Shown: positions 8,529 through 16,407 of the stretch, piece by piece | Position numbering within the stretch: position 1 is the stretch's first letter | Layout: the number at the start of each line of letters is the position of its first letter | Origin: Tieghemiomyces parasiticus | Lineage: Eukaryota > Kickxellomycota > Dimargaritomycetes > Dimargaritales > Dimargaritaceae | Length of the DNA stretch: 26,611 nucleotides | Assembly (NCBI GenBank): GCA_027575765.1 | Contig: JANBPT010000670.1 | Span: 1 to 26,611, forward strand | Reading direction: 5' to 3' | Notes under the pieces: model-generated | Databases searched by the model: none | What the model was told of the DNA's origin: nothing | Seen by the model: the letters and a program-made list of their open reading frames with translations, nothing else | Program-made: the position numbers and the translations under genes

Positions 8529-8832
8529 ACAGATGGGGCAGGAGCGGGGGGTTTCAGAGCCTAAGGAGCGTGATCGGTTTGGCAGTTGGGTGACCGGTCG
8601 GCGGGGGACGGCTGCAAACGCTGTCTTTATAAATTGAGCAGGCTCAAGTGACTGGCCGGGGGGAGGGCAAATGGGACGGCGGGGTAGCTGATCGCCAATT
8701 GGACGTTGCGGGCCGTCGAAGGAGTGGAAATGCCAACCGACGGACCATGAAAAAAAACCCTCACCATGTCGCACCTGGATGCTGCTCCGCCATAACAAGC
8801 TCTCCGAGCCCATCCACCGTGCAGGTTGCTAA

Positions 8833-8839
8833 TGAGTCA
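8833..8839. promoter_or_regulatory. Gcn4/CPC1-type site TGAGTCA upstream of ASS
   Basis: A perfect palindromic bZIP site lies 419 bp upstream of the ASS start codon. Fungal arginine genes are commonly activated through such sites by Gcn4/CPC1 during amino-acid starvation. One 7-mer can occur by chance, so the assignment rests on gene context. Confidence 0.4.
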
Positions 8840-9364
8840 GGGCCGAGGCCCAAACCTTAGGCCGCGCCACAGTTTTTTTTTATATAATCATTATTCACAG
8901 CGCGGGTGGTGCAGTCTGAGGTGGTTAGTGAGCCACCTATCCAAAGTCGGACAATCGTTGCGACCGGGGCTAGCCATTGGCTACGCGCAGAGATATCAAA
9001 CCAATGAACAACCTACAGTCACGATGAATCATGAGCGAGGAGGCCAAGAATGATGTGGGCGGTGACAGGGCAGCACGGGAAAGCAAAAAAAAAAAGAAGG
9101 AAAGGACGGTGAAAAGAGCCCCCTCCACAGCCACCAGATAAGGACCATGTTGCCCGCCATATCCTCACCCCCTCCCCTCCGGCGTCTCCTTCTTCGTTAA
9201 GACCCGATTTGCACTCACTCCCTGGGTCTCAAAGACAGCAAAATCCACTGTCCTATGTACGACACTCCAGGAGCGTGAAGTATATGTATTAAAAAATCAA
9301 CATGTCCACACGTTATCAAGAACCAGCTTCGCGTGGCCACCCCCACTCTTCCGTCGCCCGCACC

Positions 9365-10396
9365 CTAGAGCTTGGCCTGGGGGCGCACCGCCTTGAGTAC
9401 CGACTCAAGTTTCATGCTCAGCATCAGGTTGCCCTTAATCTTGAGTTTGCCACCCATGAAGGCACTCTGCGGGTTGAGTTCGCCGCGGCCTAGCGCCCCG
9501 AAATCGACGTCGTCCAGGACCAGGATTGTATCGGCCTTCACGGGGGCGGCGGCGGGACCCTTGGTCACCAGTCGCTCGACGGGCACGTCCGGGGACTTAA
9601 GGTTGAGCACCCACGACTGACGCTGACCCTCGGCGTTGCGCAGGTCAATTTGGAACACCCCACGTACGCCCTGGATCAGCTTCTGACGGCTGGCGGCGTC
9701 CTGGGCAGTGAGCCCGGCGCGGAGTTGCTGGAACAAGGCCGAGGACTGGAAGCCTGGCGCGCTCAGCTCGTCGGCGGTGGCAGGGGCCGGGGAACTCGAT
9801 GTGGCCTTGGTAGGGGCTGGAGTGGTAACGGCCAGCTTCTTGACCGTCTGGAACAGGGTGTCCAGCTTGGTGGCCAGCATGATATTGCCGCGAATCTTAA
9901 GCTTACCAGCCATATAGGCGGCCTGGCCTGTGATGGGACGAGAGAAAGGCGAGGACGGAGGAGGGGGGAAGGGCCAACCAGGCAGTGTTTAGCTCACAGG
10001 GTCCAGGTAATCTCGGCAGTGAATTATCTGGGCCGTTACGGCCAGTGCTGAGGGGAGGGGGGAGAGCAGCCCTGACATCCCTCACGGCTTACCTTGCAAT
10101 TTACCCTCGCTCATGGCGACAAGGTCCGCATCGGCCACATTGATAATGACACTGGGTTTCAACGGAGCCACCGGTGCCCCGAGGGAGACTATTGCCGCGT
10201 CGGACGTGGCTGGCTTCTTAAGGTTGAGGGTCCAGGTCTGAGCCTTGCCGCCGGCGTTCTTGACGTTGATCTGAAATACGCCCCCGACCTTGCTGACCAG
10301 GCCGTCCCGGGTGGCGGCGGGCGCGCCGGCCAGGGCGGCAGCCATGCCGCTGAACACGGGGGAGGCACTGAAGCCGGGGACATCGAGGAGACTCAT
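9365..10396 (-). CDS. Tandem SCP2 sterol/lipid-binding protein with C-terminal AKL
   Basis: Two exons, 10396-10093 and 9927-9365 (165-nt intron, GTAAGC donor, CACAG acceptor), give 288 aa. It contains two consecutive SCP2 domains. The first spans about residues 8-130, with GGVFQINVKNAGGKAQTWTL and the QAAYMAGKLKIRGNIMLATKL block. The second spans about 160-285, with RGVFQIDLRNAEGQRQSWVL and NPQSAFMGGKLKIKGN. A Pro/Ala/Thr-rich linker joins them. SCP2 domains bind sterols, fatty acids and acyl-CoAs in a hydrophobic cavity. The last three residues, A286-K-L288, are a peroxisomal PTS1-type signal, so a peroxisomal lipid carrier is inferred. The intron cuts the first domain just before its GKLKI block, and only the spliced form restores it. 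A TTTAAATA sequence lies about 165 bp upstream. It is divergent from the SMIM8-like gene. Confidence 0.9.
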
Positions 10397-10991
10397 GGTG
10401 CGAGCAGGGGGGGCCAGGGCCGAAGTTGGAAGCAAGGGGAGTGGGTTAAAACTAGGGAGAAGACACGCGGAGGTCGGATTGGGCGAACAAAGTGTACGGT
10501 GTGAAACGGGCAGCCGTAAGCATCTGCCCCTCGCCCCGGCCGGCGCGGCCCGCTGCTATTTAAACCACCTCCCGGCAGGGGCGTAGGGGAAGGAAGATTG
10601 GCAGGTGAAAAGGCGTCGTCCTTTAGCAGGGTCTGCTGGTGCCAACCCATCTTGGCTTGTGAGGGCCCCGTGTGAATCCACCTCCCCTGGCACCGCAGTG
10701 CGCCTAGCATTGACGCCAATCTTCCAGTCCCGCCTGAAACGCCGCCCCACTGGTCCCCGCTCCCGCCGCACTAATCCCCACTGGCCTGCGGCGCATGCCT
10801 GTCGTACCGCCATTATCCCCTCTCCGTTGTATGCCGCCAGGTCGCGGGGCCTCGCCCGCCCCTCAGGTGTACCTGTGCCGGCCTCCAGTTCGCCAGGCCC
10901 CATGCACATGAATGGATCTCTTCTGTCACCCATCACCTCGGTCGTGCTCGCAACAAGGTGGCCCCCCCCCAGCAAAACTCACATTCTCGCC
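10397..10991. other. Divergent intergenic region, SCP2 / SMIM8-like
   Basis: These 595 bp hold two opposed promoters. A TTTAAATA element facing the SCP2 gene lies near 10556-10563. Long overlapping frames here (10605-11117 plus and 10556-10975 minus) show no family features. No other gene is seen. Confidence 0.5.
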
Positions 10992-11412
10992 ATGGCTACC
11001 CCGACAGGCCCCGCCGGCCCCTCGCCCCCGTCGGAGCCCACGCCCAACCACAAGATCAACTCCACAAGACTGTTCCGCGTGCTCAATCCTGAGGTAAGCT
11101 ACCGTCTCTTGGCGTAGGTGATCACCCCCAGGGCCCAGGCCGAGCCCACCATTCACCAGGTTCACTCCGCTCCTCGCCCCGCCTCACCACCCCCAGCTCT
11201 TCTTCCCCAAGAACCGCTACGTTATGGCCTTCGGGCTAATCACCTTTACGGGCGCCGTGGCCTACTTTGCCTGGGACGACGCCCAGTACCGGCTGCGCAA
11301 CCCGAGTGGCAATACTGTCTTGGCTTCCGAGCCTACCGAGACCCCCATGACCTACCAGGAGCGGATGCAACTTAAACAGCAGCAGCAGTCGTCGTCACCC
11401 CCAACGGTCTAA
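10992..11412 (+). CDS. SMIM8-like (Min8-related) single-pass mitochondrial microprotein
   Basis: Two exons, 10992-11093 and 11197-11412 (GTAAGC donor, CCCAG acceptor, phase 0), give 105 aa. The junction makes the family core: STRLFRVLNPE from exon 1 joined to LFFPKNRYVMAFGLITF from exon 2, matching the TTLFRAVNPELF..NK.VMAFGL block of animal SMIM8. A single membrane helix (YVMAFGLITFTGAVAYFAW, about residues 41-59) is flanked by a Pro-rich N-terminal tail and a polar C-terminal tail ending QQQQSSSPPTV. SMIM8 and its yeast relative are small mitochondrial membrane proteins; a link to cytochrome oxidase assembly comes from my general knowledge of yeast Min8, not from this sequence. An AATAAA lies 50 bp after the stop. 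The next gene starts only 172 bp downstream on the same strand. Confidence 0.82.
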
Positions 11413-11462
11413 CGGTGGACCCTTGCCTCCCCTTTGTTAACAGGCTACTACAGATGCTGGTA

Positions 11463-11468
11463 AATAAA
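11463..11468 (+). terminator. AATAAA poly(A) signal, SMIM8-like gene
   Basis: AATAAA lies 51 bp past the stop, followed by a C-rich tract. The tight gap to the next start at 11585 suggests that cleavage occurs before about 11530. Confidence 0.5.
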
Positions 11469-11584
11469 CCCCCCCCCTCACACTCAACTCAGACCGGTCG
11501 TATCGCACCCACAATACTAACGACCGCACCCTGTCCTTTCCTGGATGTCACCACACCCCCCCTCCCCTGATCTAGGCCGAGTCG

Positions 11585-12139
11585 ATGGCCTCGTGTCCCA
11601 GCCAAGTGCCCTCCGAACCACCCGGTTTCGTCATAGCCGATGGATCCTTAGCCGTTACGCTCACCTGGTGGTCAGCCCTGCCCGCTGGCGTCCGCCCAGT
11701 GGTGTTGCAGACCTGCCAGGCCCTGGAGCGCCGCATTTTCCCCAAAACCGAGGCCATGGCCCTGGCCGCAGAGATCCGCCGACCGGGCACCCGGTTACTG
11801 GTCGCCCGCGTGGCGGATGATCAGATCGCCGGGTACGCTCTCGTCACCGTGGCCCGCATTGACTCCACCGCCCGCCTCGTCAAGCTCGCCGTGGTTCCGG
11901 CGTACCGGCGAAAAGGGCTCGGGCGACGGCTGGCGCAACACGTGGTGGCCTACGTTGCCGGACCGAAGGTTCGTGTGGCCAAGGTGCGGCTGCACGTGGA
12001 CCCTGTCCGGTCCGGGGCCCAGCAGCTGTACCGGCAAATGGGCTTTGTCACCACTGCCGCTGTCCCGGACTACTATGGTCCGGGTCGGCCCGCGGAGGTC
12101 ATGGAACTGACCACGGCAGCGACCGATTATTCTTACTGA
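11585..12139 (+). CDS. GNAT-family N-acetyltransferase
   Basis: A single exon encodes 184 aa. The acetyl-CoA binding motif A is KLAVVPAYRRKGLGRRLAQ (residues 100-117), fitting R/Q-x-x-G-x-G/A with R108, G111 and G113. Motif B follows as LHVDPVRSGAQQLYRQMGF (136-153). The N-terminal part contains the ALERRIFPKTEAM helix that precedes the fold core. This arrangement resembles small cytosolic GNATs such as the plant-type family with the KLAV...YRR.GHG...LHVDP pattern, but the substrate (protein N terminus, lysine or small molecule) cannot be read from sequence. The start at 11585 has no competing in-frame ATG and leaves 15-20 residues before the fold. It is in tandem with the SMIM8-like gene and converges with the glutaredoxin-like gene. 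Confidence 0.87.
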   Translation: MASCPSQVPSEPPGFVIADGSLAVTLTWWSALPAGVRPVVLQTCQALERRIFPKTEAMALAAEIRRPGTRLLVARVADDQIAGYALVTVARIDSTARLVKLAVVPAYRRKGLGRRLAQHVVAYVAGPKVRVAKVRLHVDPVRSGAQQLYRQMGFVTTAAVPDYYGPGRPAEVMELTTAATDYSY

Positions 12140-12478
12140 GCACAGGGGCTCGCCTCAGATGAGATCAGTCCGGGTGGTTGCCGTTTCCCAATCGAACGCG
12201 TTGCCGCCTTATCCAGACTTATTGCCAGGCACCTGTCCCCTCTGGCACCACGTCTTTAATTCAGCCACATACCACATATTGGGGTATACAGGTATATATA
12301 TATATATATAGGGAAACATCTATAGGGTAAAACCGTGTGCTAAAGTGAAACGTTATAATCCATTAGTGGTCATCTAACTGGCCCCGGTCCAATCTACAAA
12401 GGGTCTAATCAGGCAAGGGCAAACACCATGAAAGGAGGCGCATACCCGCTAGCCCCGACGGGCTAGGTTCCGATTGTT
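12140..12478. other. Convergent 3' region with TA microsatellite
   Basis: These 339 bp separate the GNAT stop from the glutaredoxin-like gene's stop. They are locally AT-rich with a (TA)9 run, fitting two 3' ends. No gene is seen. Confidence 0.5.
12293..12310. repeat. (TA)9 microsatellite
   Basis: Nine perfect TA units lie between two converging 3' ends. Such runs are prone to length variation. They may also act as efficiency elements for 3' processing, but no direct evidence is visible. Confidence 0.85.
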
Positions 12479-13122
12479 CTAGGCCGACCGGCGGTCGTGG
12501 TGTTGTTTTAGGGCAGTGAATCCGCCCACAAACCGCCGCAGCTGTGGGTCACAGCCCTCATAAATGAATGGCGACGTCGTGTGGGCCTGGGGGGCATCAG
12601 GGATTGTCTTTACCCGACACCGTCAGGTTGCGTAGAACAAGGGAAGAGGTCGTTAGCGGTCGGTCCCTGAAGGTGTGGTCGCGGGTGGGAGGTTTTTTAC
12701 AATGCGACGTACGGCAGCCGCGATCGATACCCTAGCCTACTTACCTGGTGCAACTCGCGGACACGGGCGGGCCACTCGCTACGGGTAACGGGTAGGGCCT
12801 GTACACGAACTCTCGCGGGTGGAGCGTTCGCCTGCATTTGCTGGGCCAAGTGGAGTGCAGCGCGATAGAACCCGCACTCCTCGTAGCCTTCCTACAATCC
12901 GGGACCGTATGGTTGGGTGGCAAGGGGGGGGGGATAGCTTAACGTCAGGCGATTGTGCGAAACTAATCGTAGTCACGCTTCTCGGGTGACGCGGGCTTCA
13001 TAAAGGGTTCAACCGTGAGTCGGGTGGTCGTTACGAAGACTTACGATGGTGTAGCAGGTAGTGGCTGGTAACAGCTCCGGGGCCGACGCCTTAGCCGGCC
13101 CAGAATTCGGCCAGGACCACAT
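12479..13122 (-). CDS. Small glutaredoxin-like (MDH1B N-terminal-type) thioredoxin-fold protein, three exons
   Basis: No long open frame marks this gene; it appears only on splicing. Minus-strand exons 13122-13045, 12891-12745 and 12586-12479 are joined by GTAAGT donors and TTGTAG/CCCAG acceptors (introns of 153 and 158 nt, the second with a GCTAACG branch-like site), phase 0 at both. The 110-aa product has a Trp/Pro-rich start, then TCYTIEGYEECGFYRAALHL: a beta strand, a monothiol active-site-like C32-G-F-Y, and a helix. VRVQALPV and W66 follow, then TSPFIYEG, whose P81 sits where the thioredoxin fold has its cis-proline, and VGGF (G96-G97) as in glutaredoxins. The order C-x-x-Y, W, SPxIY, GG also matches the N-terminal domain of malate dehydrogenase 1B. 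Function is unknown, and redox activity is inferred at most. A TACTAAC branch site and TATAG acceptor at 13183-13160 suggest a further 5' exon, possibly non-coding. Confidence 0.72.
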
Positions 13123-14023
13123 GGCAATCTGGGGGGTACCGACGGGCGAGGTGGACGACCTATACAACAGAGGTCAGTTAGTATGTGAATAGGTCAAGGT
13201 GGCTTGGTTCGTTACAGAGGAATGGCAGTAAAGGTTGGTTGAGCGAGCGACTCTGCAGACGGGTCGAAGGGAATGAGACGACGGGGGGAGTGGGCTAACC
13301 GCCCCCTTCAAGCTAGGAGGGGCCTAGCAAGAAAAAAAAAAAACACCCCCCCACCACTCTTAGAATGGCAATCCGGCACCATGTGGTTCGCGGATTCGGC
13401 TGACGAGTCGCCCGCGTCTACTGGTCAGACGCCACGATGTGTTGTGGGCAAAGTACCAACTTTCCATGGTGCGCCCGGCCGAGGCTTGACAGGCACGATC
13501 ATTTACCCCACTATCATCAGCCCCGCAGCACCAAGGACTAGCCGCCTACCCATACTTTGATGGCGACCCCTCGTCTATTAGATACCACTGAGGTCTGGGG
13601 CCAAGCCTTGCTGGCCTGCAGCCCCCTCCCCAACGTGTACAACATATTGGCTGCCATGCCCGCACCCTTGCTTAAACCGCCGTCCCCCCCCTCCGTTTAG
13701 CCTAAACCTACGAGTCTGTCATTCCGGACTGGTCCGCCTCTACCCTTCGGATACCCCCTCGCGAACTTGCTGACCACTCGCCGTGCCTACGTTCCAGCGG
13801 GAGGCTCGCTTTCGGCTCGCCTCCGCACCAGTCTCACTAGGGCACAGCCATTTTGCAGCTCCCTTCCCGGTCTTCTCTTCGTAGCCTCTCCCCACATGGC
13901 TCGATTACCCCGCACCTGACCCAGTCCGTTTCCTCCTCACTGCTTTCCCATTTTCGCCCTCCGCAATTCCTTGCCTCCCACTCAACTTCCCCCCCCATTA
14001 ACCTCGTTTTCCCTTAATTCTCC
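13123..14023. other. Divergent intergenic region, glutaredoxin-like / PRS
   Basis: These 901 bp hold the 5' side of both genes. On the minus strand, TACTAAC at 13183-13177 and an acceptor at 13161-13160 imply an intron whose donor I could not place. On the plus strand an ATG-started frame of 46 codons (13560-13700) and an unrecognised 95-codon frame (13273-13560) precede PRS; neither shows a known domain. The last 150 bp before 14024 are strongly pyrimidine-rich, as expected for a leader. Confidence 0.5.
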
Positions 14024-15154
14024 ATGCGCAACATCAAGGTCTTTGCGGGGTCGTCGAACCTCCCCCTGGCCCGGGCGATCTGTGACCGTCTTGGTATCGC
14101 CCTGGGTCAGGTCAACCTGCAAAAATTTTCCAACATGGAGACCAATGTCGAGATCCGTGAGTCGGTGCGTGACCAGCATGTGTACATTATCCAGTCGGCC
14201 TGCGGCAAGGTCAATGACAACCTGATCGAATTGCTCATCATGATCGCCGCCTGCAAGACGGCCAGCGCCAAGCGGGTGAGCGTGGTTCTGCCCTGTTTCC
14301 CGTACTCGCGCCAAGCCGACGTGCCCTACGACAGCAACCGCAAGAACCGCGTGGCCCAGATCATCATGCGGTCCCTGGAGGGCAACTCGGCGCTGCCGTC
14401 GCCGTCGGTCGCCTCGTCACCCGACCTGGCCACCGAGGCCATCTGCCCGCCGCTATCGCCCATGGCGCAGAGCTATTTTGTCAACCCAGCAGAGCAACAC
14501 GGGTACCGTTCGTGGGTGGCTCGCTCCGGGACCCTGGTGGCCAACATGTTGACGGCGGCGGGCGCTGACCACGTCATCACCATGGACCTGCACGACCCGC
14601 AGTTCCAGGGGTACTTTGATATCCCTGTCGACCAGATCTACGCCGAGCCCAGTATCATTGAGTACATCCGGCACCATATTCCTGACTACCACGAGGCGGT
14701 CATTGTGTCTCCCGACGCGGGTGGCGCTAAGCGCGCTACGGCCATCTGCAACCAACTCCGCCTACAGTTTGCCTTGATCCACAAGGAAGGTAAAACCACT
14801 GCACGGGCCGGAGTGGGCCTGGTAGGCGATGTCAAGGGCAAAGTCGCCATCATTGTTGACGATATGGCCGACACGTTCGGTACGTTGGGCCTAGCGGCCG
14901 AGGTGCTTCAGGCGCACGGTGCCACCCGTATCTACGGCATCGTCACGCACGGCCTGCTGTCGGGCCCGGCCATCGACATTTTGAACCATTCGGCCATCTG
15001 CCGCTTCGCCACCACCAACTCGGTGCCGCAGGACGAGAAGCGGCGCCTCTGCGCTAAAATCGACGTGATTGACGTGTCTCCCACCTTCGCCGAGGCCATC
15101 CGCCGGACGCATAACGGCGAGTCGGTGGCCCTCCTGTTCCGGGAGGCAAAATGA
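14024..15154 (+). CDS. Ribose-phosphate pyrophosphokinase (PRPP synthetase) with internal insertion
   Basis: A single exon of 376 aa. Conserved blocks in order: IKVFAGSSNLPLA, SVRDQHVYIIQS, FPYSRQ (ATP-binding RQ, about residues 96-97), VITMDLHDPQFQG with the metal-binding D-x-H, VSPDAGGAKRA, ALIHKE, and the PRPP loop VAIIVDDMADTFGTL. The enzyme makes PRPP from ribose-5-phosphate and ATP for nucleotide, His, Trp and NAD synthesis. Between RQ (97) and WVARSGTLVANML (164) lies an insertion of about 60 residues, rich in Ser, Pro and Ala. It replaces the usual short KDKSRAP(I/T) segment. Fungal PRS families include paralogues with non-homologous insertions at this point, so this is probably one such subunit and may need a partner. 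The pyrimidine-rich leader and the start context TCCATGC support 14024. Confidence 0.95.
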   Translation: MRNIKVFAGSSNLPLARAICDRLGIALGQVNLQKFSNMETNVEIRESVRDQHVYIIQSACGKVNDNLIELLIMIAACKTASAKRVSVVLPCFPYSRQADVPYDSNRKNRVAQIIMRSLEGNSALPSPSVASSPDLATEAICPPLSPMAQSYFVNPAEQHGYRSWVARSGTLVANMLTAAGADHVITMDLHDPQFQGYFDIPVDQIYAEPSIIEYIRHHIPDYHEAVIVSPDAGGAKRATAICNQLRLQFALIHKEGKTTARAGVGLVGDVKGKVAIIVDDMADTFGTLGLAAEVLQAHGATRIYGIVTHGLLSGPAIDILNHSAICRFATTNSVPQDEKRRLCAKIDVIDVSPTFAEAIRRTHNGESVALLFREAK

Positions 15155-15554
15155 GGTTTCGACGGGCGCCTGCCGAGGGGAGGGCAGGGAGAGGGGGGGG
15201 TTAGCTTATTAGCTCGGTCCACATGAACTCGGAGGTCCTACTGGCCAGCTACTCAACACGGCCAAAGTACATGACCCCGGGGAGATTGGCGACCACCGTA
15301 TGGCCTTTCGACCAGCCCGTGCCTGGGAGGGCATTCTTGTTCCGGCCATTAAACCCCGGTATGCGGGAGGGGCAGGGTAATAACTAGCCCGGGACGCCTG
15401 GTTCATCACTGCCTCCTAAGGCAGGCAGTTCAATGGTGAATGGAGGGGGAGTGGGTGGCCATTGGTACCGTACACCCAGCCCTCGTTGCCTAACTTAACC
15501 AGTCTATTTTTATTTTTCCCAAAGTAAAAAAGTCAGCAATATTAAACTTAACCA
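15155..15554. other. Convergent 3' region, PRS / NRK
   Basis: These 400 bp lie between converging stops. A G-rich block (four G runs, 15177-15200) sits 22 bp after the PRS stop. AT-rich sequence at 15505-15545 suits 3'-end formation for both genes. No gene is seen. Confidence 0.5.
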
Positions 15555-16407
15555 TCAACGCTTTACTTGCTCTCCGGGCGCACCAATGGAGTTTGTCAGG
15601 ACGTACCGTACCGCCGCCGCGTCCAGGACCGGGATGTCAAGGCAGCCCGAATCGAGGGCGAGGTGGTGGTCGGCGGGCAGCGCGGCCACCTCCGCGCGGT
15701 GACGCAGGTAGTTGGGCCAGACAATCCGCTCAAAGTAGCCCGGAGGATCGGTCCACCAACCCTCGGTGGTTTGATAGCCCGTGCGGTCCCGGCGTCGGGC
15801 CTCGAGGGTCGCACGGTCGGCTTCGACAACCAGCCGTCGATCAAACTGGCGGTCTACATCGGGCCGGTGGTAGAGCATGAAACCGTCCACGATAAGGGTA
15901 GCCGGTACTGGGTCGCGTCGCAACTCCTTGGCCAGTGCCACGACTGTGGGGTCTGGTCGCAAGTCGGCGGCGGTGGGCGGCTCGGTGACTCGGTAGACCG
16001 GTAGACGGCCCTGGGCACGAAAGTGGGCCAGAGCGGCCTCCAGACGTGGCCAGTCGATGGCGGCGTCGCAGTCCCAGTCCTGCATACCGGTAGCCGGGTC
16101 GATAGGGATGTTGCCGGGGGGCAGGTAAAAGTCGTCCTGGTGCAACAGGGTCACATTGGGGAGGGCGCCCTGAAGACGTCGGGCCAGCGTGGTCTTGCCC
16201 GAGCAAGTCGGTCCGCTGGCGGGTCGAGTGGCATGAGGAGGGGTTAGGGTGTAGGGAGGGGTGGGTTAGTGTGGGGCGAGGTCAAAGACGAGTTGTTGGG
16301 CTGCCCCAAGCCAGCGACTCTCCCAAAATTGCAACCGAATGAGGTCGTGGGCAGGAAAGGGGGACATACCTGATGCCGACGATGCTAGTTGCGGGCGAGG
16401 CGGTCAT
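15555..16407 (-). CDS. NRK1: Nicotinamide riboside kinase
   Basis: Two exons, 16407-16370 and 16215-15555 (154-nt intron, GTATGT donor, GCCAG acceptor, phase 2), give 232 aa. The intron splits the P-loop region: ATSIVGI from exon 1 joins S-GPTCSGKTTLARRLQ, forming a perfect Walker A (G14-T22). Next come LLHQDDFYLP (the catalytic Asp region), MQDWDCDAAIDWPRLE, LIVDGFMLYH, a Walker B/lid block with RRRDRTGYQ, and DPPGYFERIVWPNYLRHR, the counterpart of PPDSPGYFDGHVWPMYLKYR in human NRK1. The enzyme phosphorylates nicotinamide riboside (and often nicotinic acid riboside) to the mononucleotide for NAD salvage. Without the first exon the protein would lack its phosphate-binding loop, so the splice model is well supported. 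It converges with PRS and is divergent from SAH1. Confidence 0.93.

Larger units (their letters stand above)
8415..9364. other. ASS upstream region and 3' flank of the SCP2 gene
   Basis: A 950-bp gap. Its left half holds the likely ASS promoter (TATA-like sites and a Gcn4-type site, listed separately). The right half has a poly(A) tract near 9086 and AT-rich sequence near 9280-9300 that suits the SCP2 gene's poly(A) region. No third gene is recognised on either strand. Confidence 0.5.

Noticed and set aside
8415..8813. 133-codon in-frame N-terminal extension of argininosuccinate synthase
   Set aside because: The extension has no similarity to any ASS N terminus, reads like leader sequence, and contains the TATA-like sites. 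The family start aligns at 8414.
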